A stretch of DNA of 64,000 nt from Leucothrix pacifica (GCF_003172875.1 NZ_QGKM01000041.1:33572-97571); one strand, 5' to 3'; positions 18,031 through 28,949 are shown, counted from the first letter of the stretch. Notes: generated from the sequence alone by a model not told the origin. Made by a program: numbers and translations.

Positions 18031-19087
18031 TTTTCATTTCACTCATGTATTTATTAATTTCACTAAGGCAAATAGCTTGCATATCTTGCTTACTTAACCA
18101 AGCTTGGTGCCATTCAATAATTTTTGCCAATGCCCTATCCAATCGCCAAGTGGGTTGCCAACCGAGTCGTGCTTTTGCTTTGGAAATATCAAGTTTCAAA
18201 TAGCCCGCTTCGTGCGGATGAGCATTTTGATCCAAAGTCCAGCTTGAACCTTCCCAGCACGACACCATGTGATTAAGTATCCACTCAACGGGTTGAGCGT
18301 CTTCATCATGAGGACCAAAATTCCAACCCTCAGCATAGCTTTCTGGCTCTTGATAAAGTTGTTGTGCCAGCAACAGATAACCGGATAAAGGTTCGAGTAC
18401 ATGCTGCCAAGGTCGGGTAGCGGATGGATTCCGGATGACAACCGCTTTTTGGAACTCAAATGCCCGCAGAATATCTGGGATAAGCCGATCACTTGCCCAG
18501 TCGCCACCTCCGATAACATTACCAGCTCTAACAGAGGCCAAACCTATTCCTTTCTCTTGCATAAACGAGCGGCGATAAGCCGAAGTTACTAGCTCTGCAC
18601 AACCTTTGCTGCTGCTGTAGGGATCATGACCGCCCATCGGCTCATTTTCACGATAACCCCAAACCCATTCACGATTTTCGTAGCACTTGTCTGTCGTAAC
18701 ATTAATAATCGCTTTCAAACTAGTGCAACTTTTGGCTGCTTCTAATACCTTAGCCGTACCTATCACATTGGTTTCGTAGGTTTCAATAGGCTCCTCATAA
18801 GATAGCCTGACCAAGGGTTGCGCCGCCATATGAATCAGTATGTCAGGATTAAACGCCGCCATGCTGGCAGTGAGCTGTACTAAGTCCCGAATATCACCAA
18901 TCTCTGATTCGATTTTTTCAGCAACACGTGCTTGTTCAAACAGGCTCGGTTGAGTCGGCGGCGTTAATGCGTAACCCTTAACGGTCGCCCCTAGCGACCC
19001 CAGCCATAGAGCAAGCCAACTGCCTTTAAACCCCGTATGACCTGTTAAATAAACTCGTTTACCTTGCCAAAAACGTTGGTCAATCAT
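18017..19087 (-). CDS. rfbG: CDP-glucose 4,6-dehydratase
   Basis: Converts CDP-glucose to CDP-4-keto-6-deoxyglucose. The 356-residue SDR has the NAD motif [20 protein letters not shown] (residues 15-34), [17 protein letters not shown] (about 129-145) and YSSSKG (YxxxK, about 157-162). These are diagnostic for RfbG. It overlaps rfbF by 8 bp and rfbH by 14 bp, so the three genes are translationally coupled. Confidence 0.95.
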   Translation of the reverse strand: MIDQRFWQGKRVYLTGHTGFKGSWLALWLGSLGATVKGYALTPPTQPSLFEQARVAEKIESEIGDIRDLVQLTASMAAFNPDILIHMAAQPLVRLSYEEPIETYETNVIGTAKVLEAAKSCTSLKAIINVTTDKCYENREWVWGYRENEPMGGHDPYSSSKGCAELVTSAYRRSFMQEKGIGLASVRAGNVIGGGDWASDRLIPDILRAFEFQKAVVIRNPSATRPWQHVLEPLSGYLLLAQQLYQEPESYAEGWNFGPHDEDAQPVEWILNHMVSCWEGSSWTLDQNAHPHEAGYLKLDISKAKARLGWQPTWRLDRALAKIIEWHQAWLSKQDMQAICLSEINKYMSEMKNAKH

Positions 19088-19865
19088 TGGCTTCTTTCCA
19101 TGTTTTCCATGGTGCTTGTCCTGCTTGCCATAATTCCTCCAGATGACATTTGTCCCTCAGGGTATCCATGGGTTGCCAGAAGCCTTGGTGTTGGTATGCC
19201 ATGAGTTGATCATCCTGAGCAAGCCCCATTAAAGGCTCTTGTTCCCAAATACAGCTATCGCCATTAATACGATCAAGTACTTTAGGCGACAGCACAAAAA
19301 AACCACCATTGATCATTGCGCCATCACCTTTGGGCTTTTCTTGGAAACTCCTTACTTGCTGATTCTTGATTTCTAAGGCCCCAAAACGTCCAGGAGGAAA
19401 AGCGGCTGTTAGTGTCGCCTGTTTACCGTGTTGCTGGTGAAAAGCGATTGTTGCCTGAATATCAACATCGCTGACACCATCACCATAAGTAAAACAGAAG
19501 GACTCTTCGTCCCTCAAGTAGCTGGCAACACGTCCTAAACGTCCACCAGTCATTGAGTTATCACCCGTATCAACCAACGTAACTGTCCACGGTTCAGCAC
19601 GTTTCTTATGAACATCCATCCGATTATCTTTCATAGAAAAAGTGACGTCCGATTGGTGGAGAAAGTAATTAGCAAAATATTCCTTAATGAAGTACCCCTT
19701 ATAGCCACAACAAATGATGAAGTCATGAATACCATGTGAAGAATACATTTTCATGATATGCCAAAGAATAGGCTTTCCACCAATTTCGACCATTGGTTTA
19801 GGCTTAGTGATAGTTTCTTCGCTTAAGCGTGTGCCTAAGCCACCTGCTAATATAACTGCTTTCAT
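19080..19865 (-). CDS. rfbF: Glucose-1-phosphate cytidylyltransferase
   Basis: Makes CDP-glucose from CTP and glucose-1-phosphate, the first committed step to 3,6-dideoxyhexoses. The 261-residue product starts with [18 protein letters not shown], the nucleotidyltransferase signature, has [20 protein letters not shown] (about 23-42), and [12 protein letters not shown] (about 125-136) as the metal-binding Asp region. Length matches RfbF (about 257). It follows the E3 gene by 18 bp. Confidence 0.95.
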   Translation of the reverse strand: MKAVILAGGLGTRLSEETITKPKPMVEIGGKPILWHIMKMYSSHGIHDFIICCGYKGYFIKEYFANYFLHQSDVTFSMKDNRMDVHKKRAEPWTVTLVDTGDNSMTGGRLGRVASYLRDEESFCFTYGDGVSDVDIQATIAFHQQHGKQATLTAAFPPGRFGALEIKNQQVRSFQEKPKGDGAMINGGFFVLSPKVLDRINGDSCIWEQEPLMGLAQDDQLMAYQHQGFWQPMDTLRDKCHLEELWQAGQAPWKTWKEAND

Positions 19866-19883
19866 GGTTTAAATTGTTCTTTG

Positions 19884-20840
19884 TTAGTTTGAAGGGAGAA
19901 AAGCATCTGCGTAAAATGAACTGGGCACAAGACCAGCCTGAATAAAGTCAGACTTAGCCGCCTCAATCATAGCTGGGCTACCACACGCGAAAACATCCAT
20001 TGAACTGAGACTTGGGAAGTCAGCAAGTACTGCATGGTGGACTAACCCTGTTCTGCCTTGCCATGAAGAGCTAGGTGTAGAACAAACAGGATGATAATTT
20101 ATCCATTCATAACCTTTTGCCCATTCAGAGGGTAGTATACTGTAAAATCCCTCTGCTGTTTGATTACCCCAATAAATCCATATCGGCGTAGTTTCCTGCG
20201 TCGCCAAGATAGATTGAACCATACTTTGTACAGGCGCGAACCCTGTCCCACCCGCTAAAAAGATAAGAGGCCTCTTAGTAACGATACTGGCTTTTCGCCT
20301 AAAGAATGTTCCAAAGGGCCCTTCAAGCCGTAACAAATCATTTATTTTAGCTTGCTCAAATAAATATTGACTAAACTTACCTTGCACCACTTTGCGTATG
20401 TGTAGCTCAATTTTATCGGCCTGTGCCGTTGATGCGATGGAGTAACTACGACGGATATCACCTATAATTAGATCAATGTATTGACCTGAAATAAATGGAA
20501 GTCTTTGATTTGGCGGTAAGCGCAGTGTCAGAACAATGACATCTTCACTGGCGTATTCGAGTAAGTCGATACGGCATGGTAATGTCTTAACTTGAACGTC
20601 ATTTAATTCAGTTAATAATTCAAGCTCCAATATCATGTCTTGACTAGGTATAGTGGTACAAGTTTTGATGGTACTGGGGCTTTGGCCTTCAGACTTTACT
20701 ATAGCTACACATGAGTCGCACTTTCCCGTTTTACAGCTATAGGGTAGGGCAACTTCTTGCCGTAATGCTGCTTGTAATATAGTTTCTTCATCACTTACAG
20801 TAAAAGATAAATGTGAAGGTTGGAGGGTAACATTGTACAT
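19884..20840 (-). CDS. ascD: CDP-6-deoxy-delta-3,4-glucoseen reductase (E3)
   Basis: NADH-dependent electron donor for the RfbH dehydrase. The 318-residue flavoprotein has an N-terminal plant-type ferredoxin domain with Cys 36, 41, 44 and a fourth Cys near 61 (SCKTGKCDSC), then an FAD domain with RRSYSIAST, and an NAD domain with LAGGTGFAPVQSM (about 208-220). Gene position between fcl and rfbF completes the E1/E3 pair. Also called rfbI in some organisms. Confidence 0.92.
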   Translation of the reverse strand: MYNVTLQPSHLSFTVSDEETILQAALRQEVALPYSCKTGKCDSCVAIVKSEGQSPSTIKTCTTIPSQDMILELELLTELNDVQVKTLPCRIDLLEYASEDVIVLTLRLPPNQRLPFISGQYIDLIIGDIRRSYSIASTAQADKIELHIRKVVQGKFSQYLFEQAKINDLLRLEGPFGTFFRRKASIVTKRPLIFLAGGTGFAPVQSMVQSILATQETTPIWIYWGNQTAEGFYSILPSEWAKGYEWINYHPVCSTPSSSWQGRTGLVHHAVLADFPSLSSMDVFACGSPAMIEAAKSDFIQAGLVPSSFYADAFLPSN

Positions 20841-20846
20841 ATTAAT

Positions 20847-21779
20847 TTACGGTTCTATTAGTTGCGAAAAATCAAGATATGTCTTTTGAATCCCCTGCTT
20901 TAGATTGGTTTTAGCTGCCCAACCACACGAGTGCAATAAGCTTACATCTAAAACCTTCCGCATCGTCCCATCTGGTTTACCAACATCAAATACAACCCTC
21001 CCTGTAAAACCCACCTCATCCATTATGGTTTCCGCGAGTTCCCGAATCGTCACATCCTGTCCCGTACCTATATTGAGCACTGAACCTGTATAGTCTTTCT
21101 CCATAAAAAACACACAAGCATCGGCTAGATCGTCCACATACAAAAACTCACGCCGTGGCGTACCCGTCCCCCACACCACTAGCTCCTTATCCCCACGCAA
21201 CTTTGCCTCATGCGCCTTACGTAATAGAGCGGGAAGGACGTGGCTGTTTTCCAGGTCATAGTTATCATTCGGTCCGTACAAGTTCGTGGGCATCACACTA
21301 ATGTACTGCCGCCCATACTGTGCGTTATAGGCCTCACATAACTTTATCCCAGCAATCTTTGCAATCGCATACGGTTCATTAGTGCACTCCAGCGCTCCAG
21401 TAAGCAAATACTCTTCCTTAATAGGCTGCGGGCAATCACGCGGATAAATACAACTGCTACCCAAAAACATCAACCGTTGTATACCTGCTAAATGTGCTCC
21501 GTGTATTAGATTGGCTTCAATCATCAGGTTTTGATATAGGAATTCAGCTCGATAGATATTATTTGCATGAATACCACCAACTTTTGCCGCCGCAATAAAA
21601 ATATAGTCCGGCTGCTCATCCGCTAAAAACTGATGCACCGCCGCCTGATTGAGTAAATCCAGTTCCTGCCGCGAACGTGTAATAATGTTAGTATAGTCAC
21701 CTGCTTTCAGACGACGCACCAAAGCGCTGCCGACCATGCCACGATGCCCAGTAACAAAAATTTTTGCATTTTTATTCAT
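20847..21779 (-). CDS. fcl: GDP-L-fucose synthase
   Basis: Bifunctional 3,5-epimerase/4-reductase turning GDP-4-keto-6-deoxymannose into GDP-L-fucose. The product has the NADP motif [17 protein letters not shown] near the start, [20 protein letters not shown] (about 100-120) and YAIAKIAG (YxxxK, about 135). I use the ATG at 21779 (310 residues), which gives the normal N-terminus MNKNAKIFV and an 8-bp overlap with gmd; an ATG 24 bp upstream is in frame but would add an atypical leader. Confidence 0.95.
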   Translation of the reverse strand: MNKNAKIFVTGHRGMVGSALVRRLKAGDYTNIITRSRQELDLLNQAAVHQFLADEQPDYIFIAAAKVGGIHANNIYRAEFLYQNLMIEANLIHGAHLAGIQRLMFLGSSCIYPRDCPQPIKEEYLLTGALECTNEPYAIAKIAGIKLCEAYNAQYGRQYISVMPTNLYGPNDNYDLENSHVLPALLRKAHEAKLRGDKELVVWGTGTPRREFLYVDDLADACVFFMEKDYTGSVLNIGTGQDVTIRELAETIMDEVGFTGRVVFDVGKPDGTMRKVLDVSLLHSCGWAAKTNLKQGIQKTYLDFSQLIEP

Positions 21780-22869
21780 GGTAATTAAAGGCACTAAAGC
21801 CATGTTTTTTAGTCAACTCATCCCGTTCTGCAATCCGTAGGTCTTCCTGAACCATCTCCTGCACTAGCTCTGCAAATGAAGTACGTGGAGTCCAACCAAG
21901 CTTCTCCTTAGCTTTCGTCGGATCGCCTAACAAGGTCTCCACTTCCGTCGGACGGAAATAACGCGGATCAACGGCCACAATACATTTACCGTTGTCATCA
22001 TAACCTTTCTCATCAACCCCTTCGCCTTCCCAACGAACCTGCATTCCTAGCTCTCTGGCAGCAATCTCAATAAATTCACGTACACTGTATTGTTCGCCCG
22101 TAGCAATCACAAAATCTTCCGCGTTATCCTGCTGCAACATCAACCACTGCATTTCCACGTAGTCTTTCGCATGCCCCCAGTCACGCTTGGCATCCATATT
22201 GCCCAAAAACAAGCAATCTTGTAGCCCCAGTTTAATACGCGCCAAAGCACGGGTAATCTTACGAGTCACGAAGGTTTCACCACGCTTAGGAGATTCATGG
22301 TTAAACAAAATACCGTTACAAGCATACATCCCATACGCCTCACGATAATTCACCGTGATCCAATAAGCATACATCTTGGCAACCGCATAAGGGCTACGCG
22401 GATAAAAAGGCGTTGTTTCTTTCTGCGGTATTTCCTGTACCAAACCATACAATTCCGAGGTAGAGGCCTGATAAAAACGCGTTTTCTTTTCGAGCCCCAA
22501 AATACGGATGGCTTCAAGAATTCGCAAAGCACCCAACGCATCAGAGTTAGCCGTATACTCAGGCTCTTCAAAACTCACCGCAACATGACTTTGTGCCGCA
22601 AGGTTATAAATCTCATCCGGTTGCACCTCCTGAATAATACGCACCAAGCTGCTAGAATCGGTCATGTCACCATGGTGCAATACAAAGCGCTGCTCAGTCT
22701 CATGTGGGTCTTGATATAAATGATCAACCCGGTCGGTATTAAACAAGGAGGTGCGGCGTTTGATGCCGTGTACCACATAACCTTTTTCCAGTAAAAACTC
22801 CGCAAGGTATGCGCCGTCTTGTCCAGTGACACCCGTGATTAGAGCGACTTTTTTATTAATTCCTGTCAT
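21772..22869 (-). CDS. gmd: GDP-mannose 4,6-dehydratase
   Basis: First committed step from GDP-mannose to GDP-fucose. The 365-residue SDR shows [20 protein letters not shown] (residues 8-27), [15 protein letters not shown] (about 38-52), ASTSELYG and [15 protein letters not shown] (YxxxK, about 157). Length matches the family. It lies 22 bp after manC. Together with manB, manC and fcl it forms a complete route from mannose-6-phosphate to GDP-L-fucose. Confidence 0.96.
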   Translation of the reverse strand: MTGINKKVALITGVTGQDGAYLAEFLLEKGYVVHGIKRRTSLFNTDRVDHLYQDPHETEQRFVLHHGDMTDSSSLVRIIQEVQPDEIYNLAAQSHVAVSFEEPEYTANSDALGALRILEAIRILGLEKKTRFYQASTSELYGLVQEIPQKETTPFYPRSPYAVAKMYAYWITVNYREAYGMYACNGILFNHESPKRGETFVTRKITRALARIKLGLQDCLFLGNMDAKRDWGHAKDYVEMQWLMLQQDNAEDFVIATGEQYSVREFIEIAARELGMQVRWEGEGVDEKGYDDNGKCIVAVDPRYFRPTEVETLLGDPTKAKEKLGWTPRTSFAELVQEMVQEDLRIAERDELTKKHGFSAFNYHE

Positions 22870-22891
22870 TTGTAATTACCTATAAGTATTC

Positions 22892-24319
22892 CTAACTACG
22901 CCCGTAGACATCTTCAAACCGCACAATATCATCCTCACCCAGATAACTCCCTGATTGCACCTCTATGATTTCTAAAGGCACTTTACCAGGATTACCGAGA
23001 GAGTGAGTTTCACCTAGAGGGATATAGGTAGATTGATTTTCTGTCAGCAGCAAAGTTTTATCACCACATCGGACTTCTGCCGTGCCGTTAACCACAATCC
23101 AGTGCTCTGCACGATGGTGGTGCATCTGCAAAGAAAGTTTCTCACCGGGTTTGACCACGATCCGCTTTACTTGAAAGCGCCCACCTTCATCAATGCAGTC
23201 ATAGCTACCCCAAGGGCGATTGACCTCGCGATGAATACTAGCCTCGCTACGTTGTTGGTCTTTCAGTTGTCCGACAACATGTTTGACGTGTTGCACTTTG
23301 TCACGGTGTGCCACCATAACCGCGTCTTTGGTTTCAACCACCACTAAGTCATCAACACCCACTAACGTGACCAAGCGATGTTCTGCATGCACTAAGTTGC
23401 CTTTGGCCTGATGTGTTAAGACATCGCCGTGCAGTACATTCTGCTGAGCGTCCTGCTGACCCACCTCCCACACTGCTGACCATGCGCCAACATCATTCCA
23501 ACCTGCATCGAGCGGTATCACGACAGCGTCTTGAGTTTTTTCCATCACCGCATAATCAATCGAAATAGCCGGTGCTGCCGTAAATGCCGCAGTATTCAAA
23601 CGGATAAAATCCAGATCATGACTAGGGTCAGCAAGTGCTGCCTGACAAGCCTGTAATACCTCAGGTTGATACGCTTCAAGTGCTGCTAATAATCGATCCA
23701 CACGAAACAGAAACATCCCACTGTTCCACAAGTAATTTCCGCTATCGACATAGGTTTGCGCAGTTCCAGCATCAGGCTTTTCGACAAAAGCAGCAACACG
23801 ACTGGCATCTAAATCCGTCAGACTCTCACCCTGCCGGATGTAACCATACCCCGTTTCCGCTCGTTGCGGCACAATCCCGAATGTGGTCAGATAACCGTCT
23901 TGCGCCGCCTGTGCTGCCTGCTGGATTGCTTGGTGAAACGCGTCGTTATCCGTAATCACATGATCGGCCGGAAGCACTAGCATCAAAGCGTCGCTTTTCC
24001 CCTGCTGAGTGAGGTGTAACGCTGCTAAGGCAAGCGCAGGGGCAGTATCACGTCCAACTGGTTCCAACAAAATACCTTGATGCGCCAGCTGTAATTCACG
24101 CAATTGTTCGGCTACCATAAAGCGGTGCTCTTCATTACACACCACCAAAACATCCTCCAGATTCGGGATACCTTGCAAGCGTTGTACGGTATTTTGAAAG
24201 AGGGTCAGCTCATCCACCAAGGGTAAAAACTGCTTTGGACGTAACTGACGTGACAAAGGCCAGAGGCGCGTACCCGAGCCACCAGATAAAATAACGGGTG
24301 TAATTGTAGGTGTCATCAT
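22892..24319 (-). CDS. manC: Mannose-1-phosphate guanylyltransferase / mannose-6-phosphate isomerase
   Basis: Bifunctional enzyme: the C-terminal cupin isomerises fructose-6-P to mannose-6-P and the N-terminal domain makes GDP-mannose. In the 475-residue product the pyrophosphorylase signature [15 protein letters not shown] is at residues 10-24, [10 protein letters not shown] near 170, and the cupin has [10 protein letters not shown] and [19 protein letters not shown] (about 399-417). Its ATG overlaps the stop of manB (ATGA). Confidence 0.95.
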   Translation of the reverse strand: MMTPTITPVILSGGSGTRLWPLSRQLRPKQFLPLVDELTLFQNTVQRLQGIPNLEDVLVVCNEEHRFMVAEQLRELQLAHQGILLEPVGRDTAPALALAALHLTQQGKSDALMLVLPADHVITDNDAFHQAIQQAAQAAQDGYLTTFGIVPQRAETGYGYIRQGESLTDLDASRVAAFVEKPDAGTAQTYVDSGNYLWNSGMFLFRVDRLLAALEAYQPEVLQACQAALADPSHDLDFIRLNTAAFTAAPAISIDYAVMEKTQDAVVIPLDAGWNDVGAWSAVWEVGQQDAQQNVLHGDVLTHQAKGNLVHAEHRLVTLVGVDDLVVVETKDAVMVAHRDKVQHVKHVVGQLKDQQRSEASIHREVNRPWGSYDCIDEGGRFQVKRIVVKPGEKLSLQMHHHRAEHWIVVNGTAEVRCGDKTLLLTENQSTYIPLGETHSLGNPGKVPLEIIEVQSGSYLGEDDIVRFEDVYGRS

Positions 24320-25686
24320 GTGTTTTGAATTATTTTGCTAATTAAATGTGTTTTCTGTTGCATCAGAGAAGCATCGTTGCGACTTTCGACATTGAGACGC
24401 AACACCGGCTCAGTATTGGAGCCACGTAAGTTGAACCGCCAGTTTGCAAATGCCATGCTGAGACCATCAGTCTTATCAATGTCAAGCGCATCTGACACGA
24501 AGTTTTCCTTGACTACCTCAATACTCGCTTGCGTATCCTTCACTTTGAAATTGATTTCACCACTACATGGATAGGCAGCTACACGCTCACCAACTAAGCC
24601 TGACAATGACTTACCAGTGACACACAGTAGTTCGGCCACCAACAGCCAAGGAATCATACCACTGTCACAATATGCAAAATCTCGGAAATAATGGTGCGCA
24701 CTCATTTCACCACCATATACCGCATCCTCAGCCCGCATCCGTTCTTTAATAAACGCATGTCCTGTTTTGGATTGGATAGGTACACCACCGTTGGTTTGCA
24801 CTATATCCACCGTATTCCACGTTAATCGCGGGTCATGGATAATCTTTGCGCCCGTTTGTTTCTGCAAGAAGGCTTCCGCTAACAAACCGACGATATAATA
24901 ACCTTCAATAAAATCACCGTTTTCGTCAAATAAAAAACAGCGATCAAAATCTCCATCCCAGGCGATTCCCATATCAGCATTATGCGCTAACACAGCACTG
25001 CTGGTATCGGCACGACACTCTGGCAACAATGGATTCGGAATACCGTGCGGGAACGTACCGTCCGGCTCGTTATGCACCTTGATGAAAGTAACCGGCATCA
25101 GCATGCGTTGAAATTCAGCTTCGAGCGCATCAACAACGTGCCCTGCCGCGCCATTACCTGCGTTAACCACCAACTTCACAGGCTTAAAATTATGAGGATC
25201 AATATAGCTAAGTAAGTGCTGCACATAGTCCGTCAAGCAAGACTTTTGAGTTAAAGAACCTCGTTGAGTGACCGGAGGAAATACATTAGCTTCCGCGATA
25301 CGTTGGATCTCGTTCAGCCCTGTATCGCCACTAATCGGCTTGGCGCTTTCCCGAACCAGTTTCATGCCATTATAGTCCATGGGATTGTGACTAGCTGTTA
25401 CTTCAACACCACCATCCACAAACAGATGGAATGTCGCAAAGTAGACTTCCTCTGTCCCAGTCATGCCTAAGTCGATAACATTAATTCCTGCATCCATAAG
25501 CCCATTGGCCAGTGCAAGTTTGAGCGACTCAGAAGTAAGACGCACATCGCCGCCAACAACTACGGTTTTCCCAGCACTTAAGAATGTGCCGTATGCACGC
25601 CCAATGCGGTAGGCGATATCATCATTGAGTTCTTCGCCCAATCTTCCACGAATATCATAGGCTTTGAAACACGTTAACTTATCCAT
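24316..25686 (-). CDS. manB: Phosphomannomutase (CpsG/ManB type)
   Basis: Interconverts mannose-6-phosphate and mannose-1-phosphate for GDP-mannose. The 456-residue product has the phosphoserine loop [16 protein letters not shown] (about residues 96-111), the metal loop [11 protein letters not shown] (about 244-254) and a [12 protein letters not shown] sugar-binding loop (about 322). It is the first enzyme gene after the ops element, 69 bp downstream of it, and so the head of the long polysaccharide operon. Confidence 0.95.
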   Translation of the reverse strand: MDKLTCFKAYDIRGRLGEELNDDIAYRIGRAYGTFLSAGKTVVVGGDVRLTSESLKLALANGLMDAGINVIDLGMTGTEEVYFATFHLFVDGGVEVTASHNPMDYNGMKLVRESAKPISGDTGLNEIQRIAEANVFPPVTQRGSLTQKSCLTDYVQHLLSYIDPHNFKPVKLVVNAGNGAAGHVVDALEAEFQRMLMPVTFIKVHNEPDGTFPHGIPNPLLPECRADTSSAVLAHNADMGIAWDGDFDRCFLFDENGDFIEGYYIVGLLAEAFLQKQTGAKIIHDPRLTWNTVDIVQTNGGVPIQSKTGHAFIKERMRAEDAVYGGEMSAHHYFRDFAYCDSGMIPWLLVAELLCVTGKSLSGLVGERVAAYPCSGEINFKVKDTQASIEVVKENFVSDALDIDKTDGLSMAFANWRFNLRGSNTEPVLRLNVESRNDASLMQQKTHLISKIIQNT

Positions 25687-25754
25687 GTATTTTTACTCGA
25701 AATTTTGAGCTGAAGCACAACAACCATGAACGCACCAATCGAATTTAGCACTCC

Positions 25755-25769
25755 AAGCACGCTACCGCC
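25755..25769 (-). promoter_or_regulatory. ops element (RfaH recruitment site) within a JUMPStart-like leader
   Basis: On the minus strand the sequence GGCGGTAGCGTGCTT lies between rfaH and manB; its first 12 bases are identical to the Escherichia coli ops element. It is preceded by GGCAGG, matching the end of the JUMPStart consensus. It is correctly placed in the untranslated leader about 69 bp before manB. RNA polymerase pausing here would load RfaH and allow read-through of the long operon below. Confidence 0.9.
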
Positions 25770-25838
25770 CTGCCATGTTTTCGTAGCATCAAAGAATTAT
25801 TTATTTGAAAACAGGGAATCATCCCCAGAGACACATTA

Positions 25839-26354
25839 TCAAGCCATTTTATACAAATCAGCCGGCGCAACCGTAACCTTCGCCTGCTCATTCAACACAT
25901 TCATCAGCAGTATCGCTCTTTCCTCACCACTGTAGCGCTCAAATACCGCTTCCAGCCCCTGGAAAGAACCGCTGGTGATTATAACCCGATCCCCACGATG
26001 AAAGCGATCTAAATCTATCGCCTTTTCCTGAAATTGTGCTTCACGCTGCCGAAGCTCACTAACTAGCCCGTCTGACACACTCAACGGATAATCACCAAAC
26101 TGCACAAACCCGGAGACCCCATACGTCGATCGTATTGGCGCCCAGTTATCATCCACGCGGTTCAACTGAATAAACAAATAACGGGGAAACAAAGACTCAG
26201 TCACTTTCACCAACTTACCTCTGCGACGACGCTCTCGCATCGCAAGGGGCCGGTAAGTTGTATAACCTTGATTATTTAACTGTTCCTCGGCATAGGCTTC
26301 TTGTCGGGGTTTACTAGTCAGCACATACCAAGCCGAACTATTAATTTGAGCCAT
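25839..26354 (-). CDS. rfaH: Transcription antitermination factor RfaH
   Basis: NusG paralogue that binds RNA polymerase at ops sites and suppresses pausing and Rho termination in long surface-polysaccharide operons. The 171-residue protein has the NGN domain (WYVLTSKPRQEAYAEEQL at about 10-27, FPRYLFIQL at about 63-71) and a C-terminal KOW domain (about 110-165, FHRGDRVIITSGSFQGLEAV). An SD-like AGGG precedes the ATG. It is encoded directly upstream of its apparent target operon, which suggests cis-linked control. Confidence 0.92.
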   Translation of the reverse strand: MAQINSSAWYVLTSKPRQEAYAEEQLNNQGYTTYRPLAMRERRRRGKLVKVTESLFPRYLFIQLNRVDDNWAPIRSTYGVSGFVQFGDYPLSVSDGLVSELRQREAQFQEKAIDLDRFHRGDRVIITSGSFQGLEAVFERYSGEERAILLMNVLNEQAKVTVAPADLYKMA

Positions 26355-26687
26355 TTTGACACCCTAAAATAATTTAAATTATTCAATGAATTTCGGAAAT
26401 ACTACCAATCCAGAGATGAACAAGCAATCAATAACCCGGTCACCATGTCTCATTATTAAGATTTCACAACTTGATTTTATTATTGCAGCAATATTAACAA
26501 TACGTGAATAATGACGTAATCTACCAACTTACAGATAAGCGGTCAAACTCATCCCAGAAGCCAACATCACTTAAACCGATACCTATAGCAAAAAAGATCG
26601 TAACAAGACGCAACATCCATCCTTACACGCCACACAACCACTCTGATAAGGTATTCGCCACTCAAACAACACTCAGGAACCACCCAA
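26355..26687. other. Divergent intergenic region with a 16-bp AT palindrome
   Basis: A 333-bp gap between the divergent rfaH and sat-cysC genes. It must hold promoters for both. The clear structure is the perfect palindrome AATAATTTAAATTATT at 26368-26383, ending 14 bp upstream of the rfaH start codon. Nothing else could be supported; short open frames here look non-coding. Confidence 0.5.
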
Positions 26688-28388
26688 ATGCTTCACGCCC
26701 CCATCCCTGAACTCTACGTTTCCTATGAAAGCGCCCAAAAACTCAAATATGAAGCGGCCGAGCTACCCTCATGGGATCTTACCCCACGACAAATCTGCGA
26801 CCTCGAACAACTCCTGAACGGCGGCTTCCACCCACTCCGGGGGTTCAACAACGAACAAGATTATAACGCAATCCTCAGTAATATGCGATTAGCCGATCAC
26901 TCACTTTGGCCCATACCCATCACTCTCGACGTCAGCGAACACTTCGCCAGCAGCATCGACATCCAACAAGATATCGCACTGCGCGATCAGGAAGGCGTTA
27001 TCCTAGCCATCCTCACCGTCACCGACCGCTGGATACCTGACAAGCAACACGAAGCCACCAGCATCTTCGGCACTAACGACACCCAACACCCCGCCGTCAA
27101 CTACCTGCACAACACCGCTGGCAATGTCTATCTTGGCGGCCCCGTCACCGGCATCCAACCACCCGCACACTACGACTTCCGCGCCCGCCGCGACACTCCC
27201 AATGAGCTGCGCGCGTATTTCCGCAAGCTTGGATGGCATCGTGTGGTTGCGTTTCAAACACGTAATCCACTGCACCGCGCCCATCAGGAACTCACCTTCC
27301 GCGCCGCCAAAGATACACAGGCTAACTTACTCATTCACCCCGTGGTTGGCCTCACCAAACCCGGCGACATCGACCACTTCACCCGCGTGCGCTGCTACGA
27401 AGCCATCCTCGACCAATACCCCTCATCCACCACCACCATGAGCCTGCTCAACCTCGCCATGCGCATGGCCGGCCCACGTGAAGCCATCTGGCACGGCTTG
27501 ATACGCAAGAACTATGGCTGCACTCATATCATTATCGGTCGTGACCACGCGGGTCCGGGAAAGAACTCTCAAGGTGAAGACTTCTACGGCCCTTATGATG
27601 CACAAGAACTATTCCGCGCCCACCAAGATGAAATGGGCATCGAAATGGTTGACTTCAAACACATGGTTTATGTGCAAGAGCGTGCTCAATATGAGCCAGC
27701 GGATGAAATACAAGACAAGGACGATGTCACCATCCTGAACATATCAGGGACAGAGCTACGTCGCCGCCTAAGTGAAGGTCTTGAAATTCCTGAGTGGTTC
27801 TCTTTCCCCACAGTGGTTGAGGAGTTACGCCGCTCTAAACCACCTCGCGCCAAGCAAGGCTTTACGGTATTCCTCACTGGCTTCTCTGGCTCTGGTAAGT
27901 CAACCATTGCCAACGCGCTCATGGTCAAGTTGATGGAAATGGGTGGTCGCCCCGTTACATTGCTGGACGGGGATATCGTTCGTAAGAACTTATCATCTGA
28001 ACTTGGCTTCTCGAAGGAGCACCGTGACTTAAATATTCGCCGCATCGGTTATGTTGCCTCTGAGATCACTAAGAATGGTGGTATCGCTATTTGTGCTCCG
28101 ATAGCGCCCTATGAGACTACTCGTCGTGCGGTTCGTGAAGATATCGAAGCCTTCGGTGCCTTCATTGAAGTCCATGTTGCCACCTCTATTGAAGAGTGTG
28201 AGCGTCGTGACCGTAAGGGCTTATACAAGCTTGCGCGCGAAGGTAAGATCAAGGAGTTCACAGGTATTTCTGATCCTTATGATGTACCGAAAAATCCTGA
28301 GCTAAGCATTGAGACTGAGAACGTTGATGTTGATCACTGCGCTCATCAGATCATTCTGAAGCTTGAGAATATGGGCTTGATTAGCTAA
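26688..28388 (+). CDS. Bifunctional sulfate adenylyltransferase / adenylylsulfate kinase
   Basis: Makes APS and then PAPS for sulfate assimilation or sulfation; in sulfur oxidisers the sulfurylase part can also run in reverse. The 566-residue fusion has an ATP sulfurylase domain (1 to about 385) with QTRNPLHRAH at 190-199 (HxxH) and GRDHAGPGKNS (about 284-294), and an APS kinase domain with P-loop GFSGSGKST (about 397-405), DGDIVRKNL and the SDPYD segment near the end. Codon choice changes visibly near 27490: the first part is rich in C-ending codons, the rest in T-ending codons. No sulfur operon surrounds it. Confidence 0.93.
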   Translation: MLHAPIPELYVSYESAQKLKYEAAELPSWDLTPRQICDLEQLLNGGFHPLRGFNNEQDYNAILSNMRLADHSLWPIPITLDVSEHFASSIDIQQDIALRDQEGVILAILTVTDRWIPDKQHEATSIFGTNDTQHPAVNYLHNTAGNVYLGGPVTGIQPPAHYDFRARRDTPNELRAYFRKLGWHRVVAFQTRNPLHRAHQELTFRAAKDTQANLLIHPVVGLTKPGDIDHFTRVRCYEAILDQYPSSTTTMSLLNLAMRMAGPREAIWHGLIRKNYGCTHIIIGRDHAGPGKNSQGEDFYGPYDAQELFRAHQDEMGIEMVDFKHMVYVQERAQYEPADEIQDKDDVTILNISGTELRRRLSEGLEIPEWFSFPTVVEELRRSKPPRAKQGFTVFLTGFSGSGKSTIANALMVKLMEMGGRPVTLLDGDIVRKNLSSELGFSKEHRDLNIRRIGYVASEITKNGGIAICAPIAPYETTRRAVREDIEAFGAFIEVHVATSIEECERRDRKGLYKLAREGKIKEFTGISDPYDVPKNPELSIETENVDVDHCAHQIILKLENMGLIS

Positions 28389-28397
28389 CCCGGATAA

Positions 28398-28949
28398 TCA
28401 CTTCCGAAAACGCTGAAAAACACGCTCAAAACTGAGCGGGAAAGGGCAGCTGATACCATCAAACTGAAACAAGTCGATATCACATTCAGCTGCCTTTTGA
28501 TACTGTCCATTGATCAGATGATAAACCTTTGCAACTAATTCATCCGGATAAACCAGCACATAATAACGCACGCCCTCTTCCTGATAGAGTCGATACTTCA
28601 GCCCCTCATCACGCCTCGCGGTTGACGGACTCAATACCTCGAACACAACATCAGGCGTTTTACTAATAAACTTTGGATTCTCATCACCACACACCACCGA
28701 CAAATCCGGCTTAAGGATGGTTTGGCTACTGACCTTCCAGTCCTCATCTAACAACACATCACAGTCCGGGCAATGTTCCAATGCCTCTGACACATACTTA
28801 AACAAGTAACCAACCAGCTGCTGGTGAATTTTAACGGGCGCAGGCACCATGGCATAAGGCACTCCTTCGACCAACTCCCAATCGCCTTCCCACAGATAAT
28901 AGTCCTCATAGGTGTAGTTCGGTAAGTCTTCCGCCAGTAACTTATACAC
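28398..28949 (-). CDS. Uma2-family (DUF820) putative PD-(D/E)XK nuclease
   Basis: Member of the Uma2 family, widespread in cyanobacteria and some proteobacteria; the cellular role is unknown. The restriction-like fold residues are visible as WELVEGVPYAM (near residue 25), VLLDEDW, LKPDLSVVC, and VVFEVLSPSTARRDEGLKYR. The start is taken as GTG at 28949 because AGGAGG lies 6 bp upstream; this gives 183 residues, the family norm. A longer in-frame ATG at 29033 would place the start inside the terminator hairpin and is rejected. Confidence 0.8.
   Translation of the reverse strand: MYKLLAEDLPNYTYEDYYLWEGDWELVEGVPYAMVPAPVKIHQQLVGYLFKYVSEALEHCPDCDVLLDEDWKVSSQTILKPDLSVVCGDENPKFISKTPDVVFEVLSPSTARRDEGLKYRLYQEEGVRYYVLVYPDELVAKVYHLINGQYQKAAECDIDLFQFDGISCPFPLSFERVFQRFRK

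Noticed and set aside
22297..22719. 140-codon plus-strand frame opposite gmd
   Set aside because: Lies fully inside the well-supported gmd gene and has no recognisable motif.
27003..27605. Long frames on both strands inside the ATP sulfurylase gene
   Set aside because: The plus-strand main frame has all catalytic motifs; the others result from its C-rich third positions.
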